Source: JAHEDT01 sp963825615 | GTDB taxonomy: Bacteria > Desulfobacterota > Desulfuromonadia > Desulfuromonadales > BM103 | Assembly (NCBI GenBank): GCA_963825615.1 | Contig: CAWGTV010000006.1 | Location: 186,001-250,000 of the forward strand | Length of the DNA: 64,000 bases | Reading direction: 5' to 3' | Shown: one piece after another, positions 9,507-17,314 of the stretch | How the letters are laid out: every line of letters starts with the position of its first letter | Numbering within the stretch: the stretch's first letter is position 1 | The notes under the pieces: generated by a model | What the model was told of the DNA's origin: nothing | The model's input: the letters and a program-made list of their open reading frames with translations, nothing else | The model's database searches: none | Position numbers and translations under genes: made by a program

Positions 9507-10469
9507 CCTGATCGTCCTTTATCGGCAGTTTTTCTATGGCCCTCAGCACCGCGCTGCGGGCTCGCGGGTTATCCTGTATTTCATTGTCTGCGGCGCGGAC
9601 TGCCTTGCGGGTCAGAACCTCCACGGCCGGCTGCTGTCCGCAGACACAGACGGCGAAGCGCGGCGGGCAGATGCAACCGGTGGCCAGGGCGCGGAAGGCC
9701 TGCTTGACGATCCGGTCTTCCAGCGAATGGAAGCTGATCACCACCAACCGGCCACCTGGGTTCAGCCTTTGCCATGCAGCCTCCAATCCCGTCCGCAAGC
9801 TCTCCAACTCACCATTGACATGTATGCGCAGCGCTTGAAAAACCCGGGTCGCCGGGTGGATGCGCTGCGGGACCCTTCCCCCGGGGACCACCCGACTGAC
9901 CAGTTCCGCCAACTGCAGGGTGGTTACTATCGGCCGATGCTCCCTGGTCGAGACGATCTCGCGGGCGATCTTACCTGCCCAGCGCTCCTCGCCATAGTCA
10001 CGAAAGATGCGCTTCAATTCTTCGGTATCAGCTGTGGCGATCACGGTCGCTGCGGAGTCGCCCTCGTCCGGGTTCATGCGCATGTCCAGCTGGCCCTTCC
10101 TCGCGAAAGGAGAAACCGCGCTCCGGAGTGTCGAGCTGATGCGAAGAGACTCCCAGGTCGAGCAGAATGCCATCCAACCCCTTGAGACCGAGCAGATCGA
10201 GATGAGCCCCCATCTCGGCGAAGTTACCCTGTCGCAGGATCACACGCGTTCCGAAGTCGGCGAGGTTGGCCCTGGCCGCGGCAAGGGCCGACGGCATCTC
10301 GGTCGAGGCCGACCAGCAGACCATCCGGGGCTGAGGCCTCAAGGATCAGGCGGGCATGGCCTCCGCCACCGAGTGTCCCGTCCAGGTAGATGCCGCCACG
10401 ATGGGGTTTGAGGTATTGCAGCACCTCCGCCGCCATCACCGACACATGCCTGAACGTATCTGACGTCAA
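9499..10469 (-). pseudogene. rsmH: RsmH (MraW), 16S rRNA m4C1402 N4-methyltransferase, interrupted by two apparent 1-base insertions
   Basis: RsmH methylates N4 of C1402 in 16S rRNA. Three overlapping reading-frame segments together give the whole protein: the N-terminus (HVSVMAAEVLQYL, then DGTLGGGGHA, the SAM-binding motif) runs to GLDRD near 10298; the middle (SALAAARANLADFG to DTPERGFSFR) runs to about 10092; the end (LDMRMNPDEGDSAATVI to SFHSLEDRIVKQAF) reaches 9499. Removing one base near 10295 and one near 10091 restores a protein of about 322 residues. mraZ ends 3 nt upstream. All segments look well conserved, so sequence error is the simpler explanation, but the gene as written cannot make RsmH. 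Confidence 0.85.
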
Positions 10470-10472
10470 AGA

Positions 10473-10928
10473 TCAAAGTCCCAGGTCGAAGCGCTTCTGC
10501 CGATTTTCTGCCTGACGCTGTTCGGCTTCGGCGATCATTTCGAGGTATTGTGTCTTGTTCCAGATCTGAATTTTTTTAGCACCACCGACGACCACGACGT
10601 CGCGCACACCGTCGGTGTCAAGCTGGCAATATTCACGTAAAGATTGCGGCAGCTGGATGCGCCCCTGCTTGTCGAAGGTGCAGTGCGTTGCAGGGGTCAC
10701 TGTTGTGAAGTAGAGGTCTTCCCGAAACTGGTCGTTTGGGAGCTGGGCGAATTTCTCGAGGAAACGGTCCCATTCGGAGGCGGGATAGGCGACGATGCCG
10801 CTACGGTCCTGGGTGACAACCAGAACCTCGTCCTCGAACAGCTCTTTCAGCTGCTCGCGGAATCTGGCCGGAATACTTGCCCGTCCTTTTGCATCGATTG
10901 AATTGTAATAGACGCCCTGAAATCCCAT
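10473..10928 (-). CDS. mraZ: MraZ, SpoVT-AbrB-fold transcription factor and regulator of the dcw cluster
   Basis: MraZ is a ring-shaped DNA-binding protein that controls its own operon. The 151-residue product has the two conserved repeats, each with the family signature: DAKGRASIPARFRE near the start and DKQGRIQLPQSLREY in the second half. The ATG at 10926-10928 is preceded by AGAGGG at good spacing. It is the first gene of the cell-wall cluster and has its own strong promoter at 10976-11004. Confidence 0.97.
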   Translation of the reverse strand: MGFQGVYYNSIDAKGRASIPARFREQLKELFEDEVLVVTQDRSGIVAYPASEWDRFLEKFAQLPNDQFREDLYFTTVTPATHCTFDKQGRIQLPQSLREYCQLDTDGVRDVVVVGGAKKIQIWNKTQYLEMIAEAEQRQAENRQKRFDLGL

Positions 10929-10975
10929 TTGGCCCTCTTTGGCCTAAAATTACACTATTCACCACCTTCTGGGCA

Positions 10976-11004
10976 AATATAGTCGCAGGAGGCCCGACTG
11001 TCAA
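10976..11004 (-). promoter_or_regulatory. Sigma-70-type promoter of the mraZ/dcw operon
   Basis: On the minus strand there is a perfect -35 TTGACA (10999-11004) and a -10 TATATT (10976-10981) separated by exactly 17 bp, ending 48 bp upstream of the mraZ start. I did not find clear spaced TGGG-type MraZ boxes between promoter and start, so autoregulation is not shown by the sequence. Confidence 0.8.
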
Positions 11005-11345
11005 GAAATATTTCAATTTTTTAAGGGGTTAGGTGCTGACATGGACGCCGTAACCTGGCTTTCGGTACAGCGGTTTCGGGGCAGGGTCACATAGGTGCAA
11101 CAGAGGGCAAAGGACAATGTTTTATTTTTCAGGAGGATAGAAAGAAAAGCTAAGAGATCTCCTTAAGCAAGGGCTTGATCAGCAACGACCCTGTTGCAGC
11201 CAAACGCAGACGACGGGGCGGCAGGAGCAAGCGGTTCATCGCAAGGAGACACCCAAAAACGGACATATTTCGGTTTGCCGGTTTAGGCAGCGCAAGCGCA
11301 GCACAGTTGTGCCGCAGTAGGGGGTGGTGATGTCTCGGCCGCTTG
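11005..11345. other. Intergenic region between the CorC-like gene and the mraZ promoter; nothing recognised
   Basis: About 340 bp separate the end of the CorC/HlyC-type gene from the mraZ promoter. I looked for RNase P RNA, tmRNA, 6S RNA and riboswitch cores, since RNA genes can sit next to mraZ, and saw none of their conserved blocks. There is an imperfect short hairpin around 11300-11317 (GCAGCACA paired with TGTGCCGC), too weak to call a terminator. Confidence 0.5.
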
Positions 11346-12599
11346 CTAAACCGAAGGAGGCAGGAGTTGCATCTCGATCTTCTCGATACGCCGGTCCATG
11401 ACCAGGCGCACGGTAAAACGAACGCCATTCGCCTCGCAGATATCACCTTCTTCGGGGATGCTCCCCAATTTATGCAGGAGAAAGCCGGCCAGGGTGTTGA
11501 CATGCTCTTCGGAGAGTTTGAGACTGTAGCGCCGGTTGATGTAGCGCACCGTCGTGCTGCCGTCCACCAGGTAGTGATTGGGGCCAAGGGTGGTGACCAG
11601 GATTTCGTCCTCATCATATTCATCCTGGATTTCACCGACGATTTCTTCGACGATATCCTCGAGGGTGCAGATCCCCTCGACCCCGCCGTACTCGTCGACG
11701 ACTACGGCAAGGTGGATGTGCTTGCGCCGGAACGCCTGCATCAAGGTCTCGATCGGCTTGGCTTCCGGGACAAAGAATGGCGGGCGGGCCAGTTTGGTCA
11801 GGGAGAATTCGTCGGGGCGGTCAAGGTAGCTCAAGATCTCCTTGGAATGAATGACGCCGACCACACGGTCCAGGTCTCCGTCGTAAACGGGAAAACGCGA
11901 GTGATGGGCGGTTGCCGCCAACTGCACGACCTCGGCAAAGCTGGCACCGACTTCGATGCCGACCACCTCGGTGCGCGGCACCATGACGTCGCGCACCCGG
12001 ATCTCGGCAAGATCGAAGACGCCGTGCAGCATGCGCCGCTTGTCCTTGGCCACCACCCCGGCATGCTCGCCAAACTCGATGATCGAGCGAATCTCATCCT
12101 CGGAGATCAGCGGCCGCTGCTCCTCGCTGTGCAGAAAACGTGTCAGCAGGCTGGAGACGCCGCTGACCATCCAGGTGACGGGCCGCAGCAGCCACATGAC
12201 GAAACGGATCGGCTGCAAAACGATAAAGGACAGCTTCTCCGGGTAGTTCGCCGCATAGGTTTTGGGGCAGACTTCCGAGAAGATCAGCAGAAAGGGCGTC
12301 AGGACGAGGATCGTCAACAGCTCGCCGCGCTGCCCGAAGAGCTCGATGAAGAGCGTCGTGGCAAAGACCGAGGCCATGATGTTGACCACGTTGTTGCCGA
12401 CCAGGATGGCGCTCAGCAAGTCTTCCGGCCGATCCAGGAGGTCGGCCAGCTTGCGTGCGCCGCGCCGGTCCTTATCGGCCAGGTACTTGACCCGCAGCTT
12501 GTCCATCGACATCAGGGCGGTTTCCGAACCGGAAAAAAAGGCGGACAGCACAAAGAGCAGGAGCAGCCCGGAGAGATGCAGCCATTGGTCACTGGTCAT
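11346..12599 (-). CDS. CorC/HlyC-family membrane protein with DUF21 and paired CBS domains
   Basis: The 417-residue protein has the three-part architecture of the CorC/CNNM family: an N-terminal DUF21 membrane domain (FFSGSETALMSM near residues 22-33, several hydrophobic helices to about 160), a CBS pair (VRDVMVPRTEVVGI and THHSRFPVYDGD-like core, then VVVDEYGGVEGICTLEDIVEEIVGEI), and a C-terminal transporter-associated domain. Members are linked to Mg2+/Co2+ efflux or homeostasis; substrate cannot be read from sequence. The old name hemolysin is misleading. It is transcribed divergently from ligA. Confidence 0.9.
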   Translation of the reverse strand: MTSDQWLHLSGLLLLFVLSAFFSGSETALMSMDKLRVKYLADKDRRGARKLADLLDRPEDLLSAILVGNNVVNIMASVFATTLFIELFGQRGELLTILVLTPFLLIFSEVCPKTYAANYPEKLSFIVLQPIRFVMWLLRPVTWMVSGVSSLLTRFLHSEEQRPLISEDEIRSIIEFGEHAGVVAKDKRRMLHGVFDLAEIRVRDVMVPRTEVVGIEVGASFAEVVQLAATAHHSRFPVYDGDLDRVVGVIHSKEILSYLDRPDEFSLTKLARPPFFVPEAKPIETLMQAFRRKHIHLAVVVDEYGGVEGICTLEDIVEEIVGEIQDEYDEDEILVTTLGPNHYLVDGSTTVRYINRRYSLKLSEEHVNTLAGFLLHKLGSIPEEGDICEANGVRFTVRLVMDRRIEKIEMQLLPPSV

Positions 12600-12687
12600 C
12601 AGGATAAATTTCTCGTCAATTCATATGGATAGCTTTGACAGGGATATTAACCGACCAGGGCGGGAAAGACAATCAGCTAACGCCAGG

Positions 12688-12716
12688 TTGCCCAACTTTT
12701 CCTGCTGTGCTATAAG
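12688..12716 (+). promoter_or_regulatory. Candidate sigma-70 promoter for ligA
   Basis: TTGCCC (12688-12693), a 17-bp spacer and TATAAG (12711-12716) lie 45 bp upstream of the ligA start, in the gap between the two divergent genes. The -10 matches consensus at five of six positions. No experimental support. Confidence 0.5.
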
Positions 12717-12760
12717 CCCAACAGGCAGAAACGTTTTGCAAGTCCCCTTCGGAGAGAACC

Positions 12761-14776
12761 ATGACCACCCCTTCCGCGCAACAGCGTCACGCTGAACTCT
12801 GCAGGGAAATCAGCCGCCACAACCGGCTTTACCACGCGCTGGACCAGCCGGAAATCAGCGATGCCGCATACGACGCCCTGTTCCGCGAGCTTCTGGCACT
12901 GGAAGAACAGTACCCGGAGCTGGTCACGGCCGAATCTCCCAGCCGCAAGGTCGGCGCCCCGGCGGCAGACAAGTTTGCCCCGACACAACACGCTGTCCCC
13001 ATGCTCTCGCTGAAAAATGCCAAGAACGCAGAGGAATTCGGCGAGTTTGACACCAGCCTGCGCAAAACCTTCCTGTCCCGGGCGGAAGAGCTCGAATACG
13101 CCTGCGAGATGAAACTCGACGGCGTCGCCGTCGAGCTGACCTACGAGGACGGCAAACTGCTCCGGGCCAGCACCCGGGGAGACGGTTTCGTCGGCGAAGA
13201 CATCACGGAAAACATCCGCACCATTGCCACCATTCCGCAACGGCTGACCCCGCCCTGCCCTGGCCTGCTGGACGTGCGCGGCGAAATTTACATCGACCTG
13301 GCTGACTTCCAGAGTCTCAACCGCAGCCAGGAAGACGCCGGCGAAAAGACCTTCGCCAACCCGCGCAATGCCGCCGCCGGCAGCCTGCGCCAGCTGGATG
13401 CCAGGGTCACCGCCAATCGGCCGCTGAAGATCTTCTGCTACGGCATCGGCCGCCTGCAGGGAGAAACCCCTGCCACGCAGATCGAAATCCTGCAGCGGCT
13501 ACTGGGCTGGGGGCTGCGCGTCAATCTCGCCGGAACCACGCGGGCCACCGGCGTCAACGCTGTGATCAATCGCTTTCTCGAACTGCAGCAGAAACGCGAC
13601 CGACTGCCTTTCGAGATCGACGGCATGGTCGTCAAAGTCAATGACATTGCCCTGCAGCACGAGCTCGGCATGGTCAGCCGCTCGCCGCGCTGGGCCATCG
13701 CCCTGAAATTCCCGCCGCGCCAGGAAGAAACCGTCATCGAAGCGATCGCCTTGCAAGTCGGCCGCACCGGTGCGATCACCCCGGTGGCCCATCTCCGGCC
13801 GGTGACGGTCAGCGGCGTCACGGTTTCTCGGGCCAGCCTGCACAACTGGGACGAAATCGGCCGGCTTGACATCCGCGTCGGCGATCATGTCGTGGTCGAA
13901 CGGGCCGGCGATGTCATCCCTGACGTGGTGCGGGTCCTGGTGGAAAAACGCACCGGCCGCGAGACCCCGGTGCCGATGCCGGCAAGCTGCCCCGAGTGTG
14001 CCGCACCGGTCAGCAAGAGCACCACCGAGGTCGTGCCGCGCTGCAGCAATCCCCACTGTCCGGCGCAGACCATCGAAAGCCTCAAGCACTTTGTGTCACG
14101 GGACGGCATGGACATCGACGGCCTCGGCGAGAAGCAACTCGGCCAGCTGATCGCCGCGGCCAAGGTCAAGGACGTCGCCGACCTGTACACGCTCAACAAG
14201 GCCGACCTCTTCGCCATGGAGCGCATGGGCGACACCCTGGCCGACAAACTGCTGCGCTCAATCGAGGCCAGCAAGCACCGCCCGCTGTCACGTCTGATCT
14301 TCGCTCTCGGCATCCGCCACGTCGGCAAGAATACCGCGAAGATTCTGGCCAAGCGCTTTGCCTCCCTCGATGAGCTGGCAAAATGCGCCCGGGAAGAGCT
14401 GCTCGCCATTCACGAGATCGGCGACAAGGTTACCGAGTCTTTGCTCGACTACCTGAACAGCCCGGAGAAAATTCTCCTTTTGGAGAAGCTGCGTTCGGCA
14501 GGCGTGCAGCCGGAAGCTGAAGTCAGCATCCAGCAGGATGGCCCCCTGGCCGGAAAAACTTTCGTCATCACCGGCACCCTGACCCGGTGGTCACGCAAGG
14601 AAGCAGAAGAGCTGGTGGAACAATTCGGCGGTCGCGCGGCGGGCTCGGTCAGCAAAAAGACCGACTACGTGCTGGCCGGAGAGAACGCCGGCAGCAAGCT
14701 GGACAAAGCCCAGCAGATGGGGATCGAGATTCTCGATGAAGAGGCATTTGCCCGGTTGATCGGCGGTGCGTCATGA
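12761..14776 (+). CDS. ligA: LigA, NAD+-dependent DNA ligase
   Basis: The replicative and repair ligase. The adenylation-site lysine is K118 in CEMKLDG; the N-terminal Ia domain (YHALDQPEISDAAYD) binds the NMN half of NAD+. OB fold, a four-cysteine zinc finger (CPEC then CSNPHC), helix-hairpin-helix repeats, and a C-terminal BRCT domain (GKTFVITGTLTRWSRKEAE) follow in the standard order. Length, 671 residues, is normal. The start is preceded by a good AGAGA-rich ribosome site and the stop overlaps acyP by 4 nt. Confidence 0.98.
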   Translation: MTTPSAQQRHAELCREISRHNRLYHALDQPEISDAAYDALFRELLALEEQYPELVTAESPSRKVGAPAADKFAPTQHAVPMLSLKNAKNAEEFGEFDTSLRKTFLSRAEELEYACEMKLDGVAVELTYEDGKLLRASTRGDGFVGEDITENIRTIATIPQRLTPPCPGLLDVRGEIYIDLADFQSLNRSQEDAGEKTFANPRNAAAGSLRQLDARVTANRPLKIFCYGIGRLQGETPATQIEILQRLLGWGLRVNLAGTTRATGVNAVINRFLELQQKRDRLPFEIDGMVVKVNDIALQHELGMVSRSPRWAIALKFPPRQEETVIEAIALQVGRTGAITPVAHLRPVTVSGVTVSRASLHNWDEIGRLDIRVGDHVVVERAGDVIPDVVRVLVEKRTGRETPVPMPASCPECAAPVSKSTTEVVPRCSNPHCPAQTIESLKHFVSRDGMDIDGLGEKQLGQLIAAAKVKDVADLYTLNKADLFAMERMGDTLADKLLRSIEASKHRPLSRLIFALGIRHVGKNTAKILAKRFASLDELAKCAREELLAIHEIGDKVTESLLDYLNSPEKILLLEKLRSAGVQPEAEVSIQQDGPLAGKTFVITGTLTRWSRKEAEELVEQFGGRAAGSVSKKTDYVLAGENAGSKLDKAQQMGIEILDEEAFARLIGGAS

Positions 14777-15081
14777 TCATGGCCAGGGCAAAGCTGGTGA
14801 TTCGCGGTCGCGTGCAAGGCGTTTTCTACCGCCAGTCGACCAAGGAGATGGCCATCGGTTTGGGGCTGACCGGATGGGCCGAAAACTGCCCAGACGGCAG
14901 CGTCGCCGCGGTTTTCGAGGGGGAAAAACAGCTTGTCGAAGAAGCCATAACCTGGTGCCACCAGGGTCCGCCAGCCGCTAGGGTCAGCACTGTCGAGGTT
15001 GACTGGCAGGATTTCCAAGGCGAGTTTGCAACCTTCGGGATCCGCCGCGGCCGAACCCGCAAGTCGTCACCCCCTGCCTGA
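14773..15081 (+). CDS. acyP: Acylphosphatase
   Basis: A 102-residue acylphosphatase, which hydrolyses carboxyl-phosphate bonds such as those of acetyl phosphate or 1,3-bisphosphoglycerate. The signature GRVQGVFYRQST supplies the catalytic arginine, and GLTGWAENCPDGSVAAVFEG supplies the asparagine. It starts inside the ligA stop (ATGA), so the two are co-translated. A C-terminal RGRTRKSSPPA tail is slightly longer than in most orthologues. Confidence 0.95.
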   Translation: MIMARAKLVIRGRVQGVFYRQSTKEMAIGLGLTGWAENCPDGSVAAVFEGEKQLVEEAITWCHQGPPAARVSTVEVDWQDFQGEFATFGIRRGRTRKSSPPA

Positions 15082-15091
15082 GTTAATCCCC

Positions 15092-16006
15092 TCACCCGCT
15101 ACCGGAAAGCTTTAACCCGAAAGCGGCCAGCTTGACTTCGAGCTCCCGCGCCTCGCGGGATTTCTTGCCGCTTGTCAGGTCGACCCACCCCCGCTTAGCC
15201 AGCCACGCTTCTGCGGCAGCATGATCCTGTTGAATCAGCATCCTCATCAGCTCGGTTTCCGGACCGGACAAACGCATGGAATTCATGCGATAGTCTTTGA
15301 ACGCTTCCCAGACATGCGGCACCCAGCGGGCGACAATCTCTTCACCAATCAGGGTGGCGTAACGGCGAATCTCGTCCTGGGCATGCTCGTCCATACGCAG
15401 CTGCAGGAAATGCAGCAGGTTGTGCAGGTCAATCGCCCAGTAGGCCTCGGTGTAGGTTGACAGGGGGAGGTCTTTACGGGCCTGTTCACGGGCCACACCG
15501 CACGCGAGGCGGGACTGGTAAAGGTCCCAGGCGGACTGGTGATAACGAGCCTCGGCGGCCGACAGTTCCTGCCCCGTCGCGACAGCCAGAAAGCCTTCGC
15601 TCCCCTGCTTGTTCTGCGCCGTCTGCAGCCGCCACTCGCTGGGCTGGGTCGCCTGCTGGTCGGAGATCGCTTCGGAGTAGCGAGTGCTGTATTCGTTCAC
15701 CGACGCCGTACGGTGACGGATCCACTGCCGCCAGCAATCCATCGGCACGCGGATATGCAGCTTGAGTATGCACATCTCGAAAGGCGTCGTATGAGCGTTG
15801 CGCAGCAGATAGCGAATCAGGCCGCGGTCCTCGTGGACCTGCTTGGTGCCCGCGCCGTAGGAAACCCTGGCGGCCTGTACAATCGCGGCGTCATCGCCCA
15901 TGTAGTCGACCACCCGGACATGGCCATGATCAAGGACCGGAAACGTCTTCCCCAGTATCTCGTCCAAAGCGGCGACGCTGGCACGCTTGAGCTTGGTATC
16001 CTTCAT
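15092..16006 (-). CDS. thyX: ThyX, flavin-dependent thymidylate synthase
   Basis: ThyX makes dTMP from dUMP using FAD, NADPH and methylene-tetrahydrofolate. The diagnostic motif RHRTASVNEYSTRY is complete, and the FAD/dUMP-contacting regions (ARVSYGAGTK, LPLSTYTEAYWAIDLHNLLHFL) are recognisable. At 304 residues it is longer than the 220-250 of Thermotoga-type ThyX, matching the longer proteobacterial form. It converges with acyP with 10 bp between stops. The ATG at 16004-16006 follows GGAAG. Confidence 0.95.
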   Translation of the reverse strand: MKDTKLKRASVAALDEILGKTFPVLDHGHVRVVDYMGDDAAIVQAARVSYGAGTKQVHEDRGLIRYLLRNAHTTPFEMCILKLHIRVPMDCWRQWIRHRTASVNEYSTRYSEAISDQQATQPSEWRLQTAQNKQGSEGFLAVATGQELSAAEARYHQSAWDLYQSRLACGVAREQARKDLPLSTYTEAYWAIDLHNLLHFLQLRMDEHAQDEIRRYATLIGEEIVARWVPHVWEAFKDYRMNSMRLSGPETELMRMLIQQDHAAAEAWLAKRGWVDLTSGKKSREARELEVKLAAFGLKLSGSG

Positions 16007-16071
16007 TGCATCTTCCTTTCCTTGTGCTGTGTGGACACGGAGCAGTCAAATCCTAAGGCGGTGGTTGCCCC

Positions 16072-16458
16072 TCAGGGGGCCATTGAGGCCAACATCCGAT
16101 CAATCTGGTTGAGCACCTCAATCGCCTGAAACGGCTTGGTCATAAAACCGTCGGCACCGGCCCTGCGGCCGGCCTCCAAGTCCCCTTCCGCGCCACGGGC
16201 GATGAGGAACATCACCGGGATGGCCTTGGTGTCCGGGTTCTCCTTGAGGTACTCGCAGACCTTGAAACCGTCGATGTCCGGCATCATGACATCGAGCAGG
16301 ATCAAATCCGGCTGCTTCTGGCGAGCCATAACGATCCCTTGCTGGCCACTCTCCGCGTAAAGCAGTTGGTACCCCTTGATGCGGACAATCGCCTCGAGCA
16401 GACGGAAGACCGTCTGGTGATCGTCCACCAGCAGGATTCTCTTGTGGTCACTCATCAA
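16072..16458 (-). CDS. Single-domain response regulator (receiver only)
   Basis: A 128-residue stand-alone receiver domain. The acidic pair is D12-D13, the phospho-acceptor D56 (LILLDVMMPD) and the conserved lysine K108 (MTKPF). The usual Thr/Ser at the end of beta-4 is replaced by Ile86 (VMFLIARGAE). No output domain follows, so it must act through protein contacts, as CheY-like or phosphorelay proteins do. It overlaps the end of rsmI by 11 nt and is probably in the same transcript; no histidine kinase is nearby. Confidence 0.9.
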   Translation of the reverse strand: MMSDHKRILLVDDHQTVFRLLEAIVRIKGYQLLYAESGQQGIVMARQKQPDLILLDVMMPDIDGFKVCEYLKENPDTKAIPVMFLIARGAEGDLEAGRRAGADGFMTKPFQAIEVLNQIDRMLASMAP

Positions 16459-17314
16459 CGTCCTCTTTCTCCGTCAGGCTGAGACTTTCGCGATACACAT
16501 CGCTGCTTGACAGGCCATACTCCTTGGCGATCAGCTTGACCGCGTCGCGCCGCGACATGTCGCCGTCATTGAGCAGTTGCCGCAGGGCCTCACGCGCATT
16601 CACCTGCGGCCCCCGCATGCCGGGCGGAATGATCAGTACCAGTTCGCCGCGGACCGGCTCCTGTTGAAAACGTTTGACCGCTTCGTCCGCTGTGCCGCGG
16701 AAAAACTCCTCGTGCAGCTTGGTCAGCTCGCGGGCGACCACAATCTGTCGTTCGCCACCGAGGATCTCTACCAGGTCGGCCAGGGTGGCTGCCAAGCGGT
16801 GCGGAGCTTCGTAGAAAACCAGGGTGCGTGGTTCGCCGAGCAATTGACAGAGGAGGGTCGCCCGGGCCTTGGCCCGCTGCGGCAGATAGCCTTCGAATGC
16901 GAAACGCTCGGTACTCGCGCCGGCGGCGCTCAAGGCGGTAATTAAGGCCGAGGGTCCGGGAATCGGCACCACCGCGACCCCGGCGGAATGACAGGCAGCG
17001 ATCAGGCGGTAGCCAGGATCAGCGATACAGGGCGTGCCGGCATCGCTAATCAGGGCGATGTTCTCACCGGCCAGCAGGCGCTCCAGCAGCTCGGCATGGC
17101 GCTGCAGTTCGTTATGATCGTGGTAGGAAACCAGCGGGGTCTGGATGCCGAAACGTGCGAACAGCTTGCGGCTGTGGCGGGTGTCTTCGGCCGCCACCAG
17201 GTCGACTTCACCGAGGGTCCTGACCGCCCGGTAGGTGATATCTTCGAGATTGCCGATCGGGGTTGCCACCACGTAAAGGGTACCCGTGGCGCCCTGCGCC
17301 TGACCTGCTCTCAT
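16448..17314 (-). CDS. rsmI: RsmI, 16S rRNA 2'-O-ribose C1402 methyltransferase
   Basis: RsmI methylates the 2'-OH of C1402, the same nucleotide whose base RsmH modifies. The tetrapyrrole-methylase fold signatures are clear: LYVVATPIGNLEDIT, AAEDTRHSRKLF, SDAGTPCIADPG and VPIPGPSALITALSAAG. The C-terminal extension (residues 235-288) with REALRQLLNDGDMSRRDAVK is normal. The start overlaps the nadE stop by 4 nt. Confidence 0.96.
   Translation of the reverse strand: MRAGQAQGATGTLYVVATPIGNLEDITYRAVRTLGEVDLVAAEDTRHSRKLFARFGIQTPLVSYHDHNELQRHAELLERLLAGENIALISDAGTPCIADPGYRLIAACHSAGVAVVPIPGPSALITALSAAGASTERFAFEGYLPQRAKARATLLCQLLGEPRTLVFYEAPHRLAATLADLVEILGGERQIVVARELTKLHEEFFRGTADEAVKRFQQEPVRGELVLIIPPGMRGPQVNAREALRQLLNDGDMSRRDAVKLIAKEYGLSSSDVYRESLSLTEKEDVDE

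Noticed and set aside
11005..11345. RNase P RNA or other RNA gene upstream of mraZ.
   Set aside because: The conserved core blocks of RNase P, tmRNA and 6S RNA were not found on either strand.
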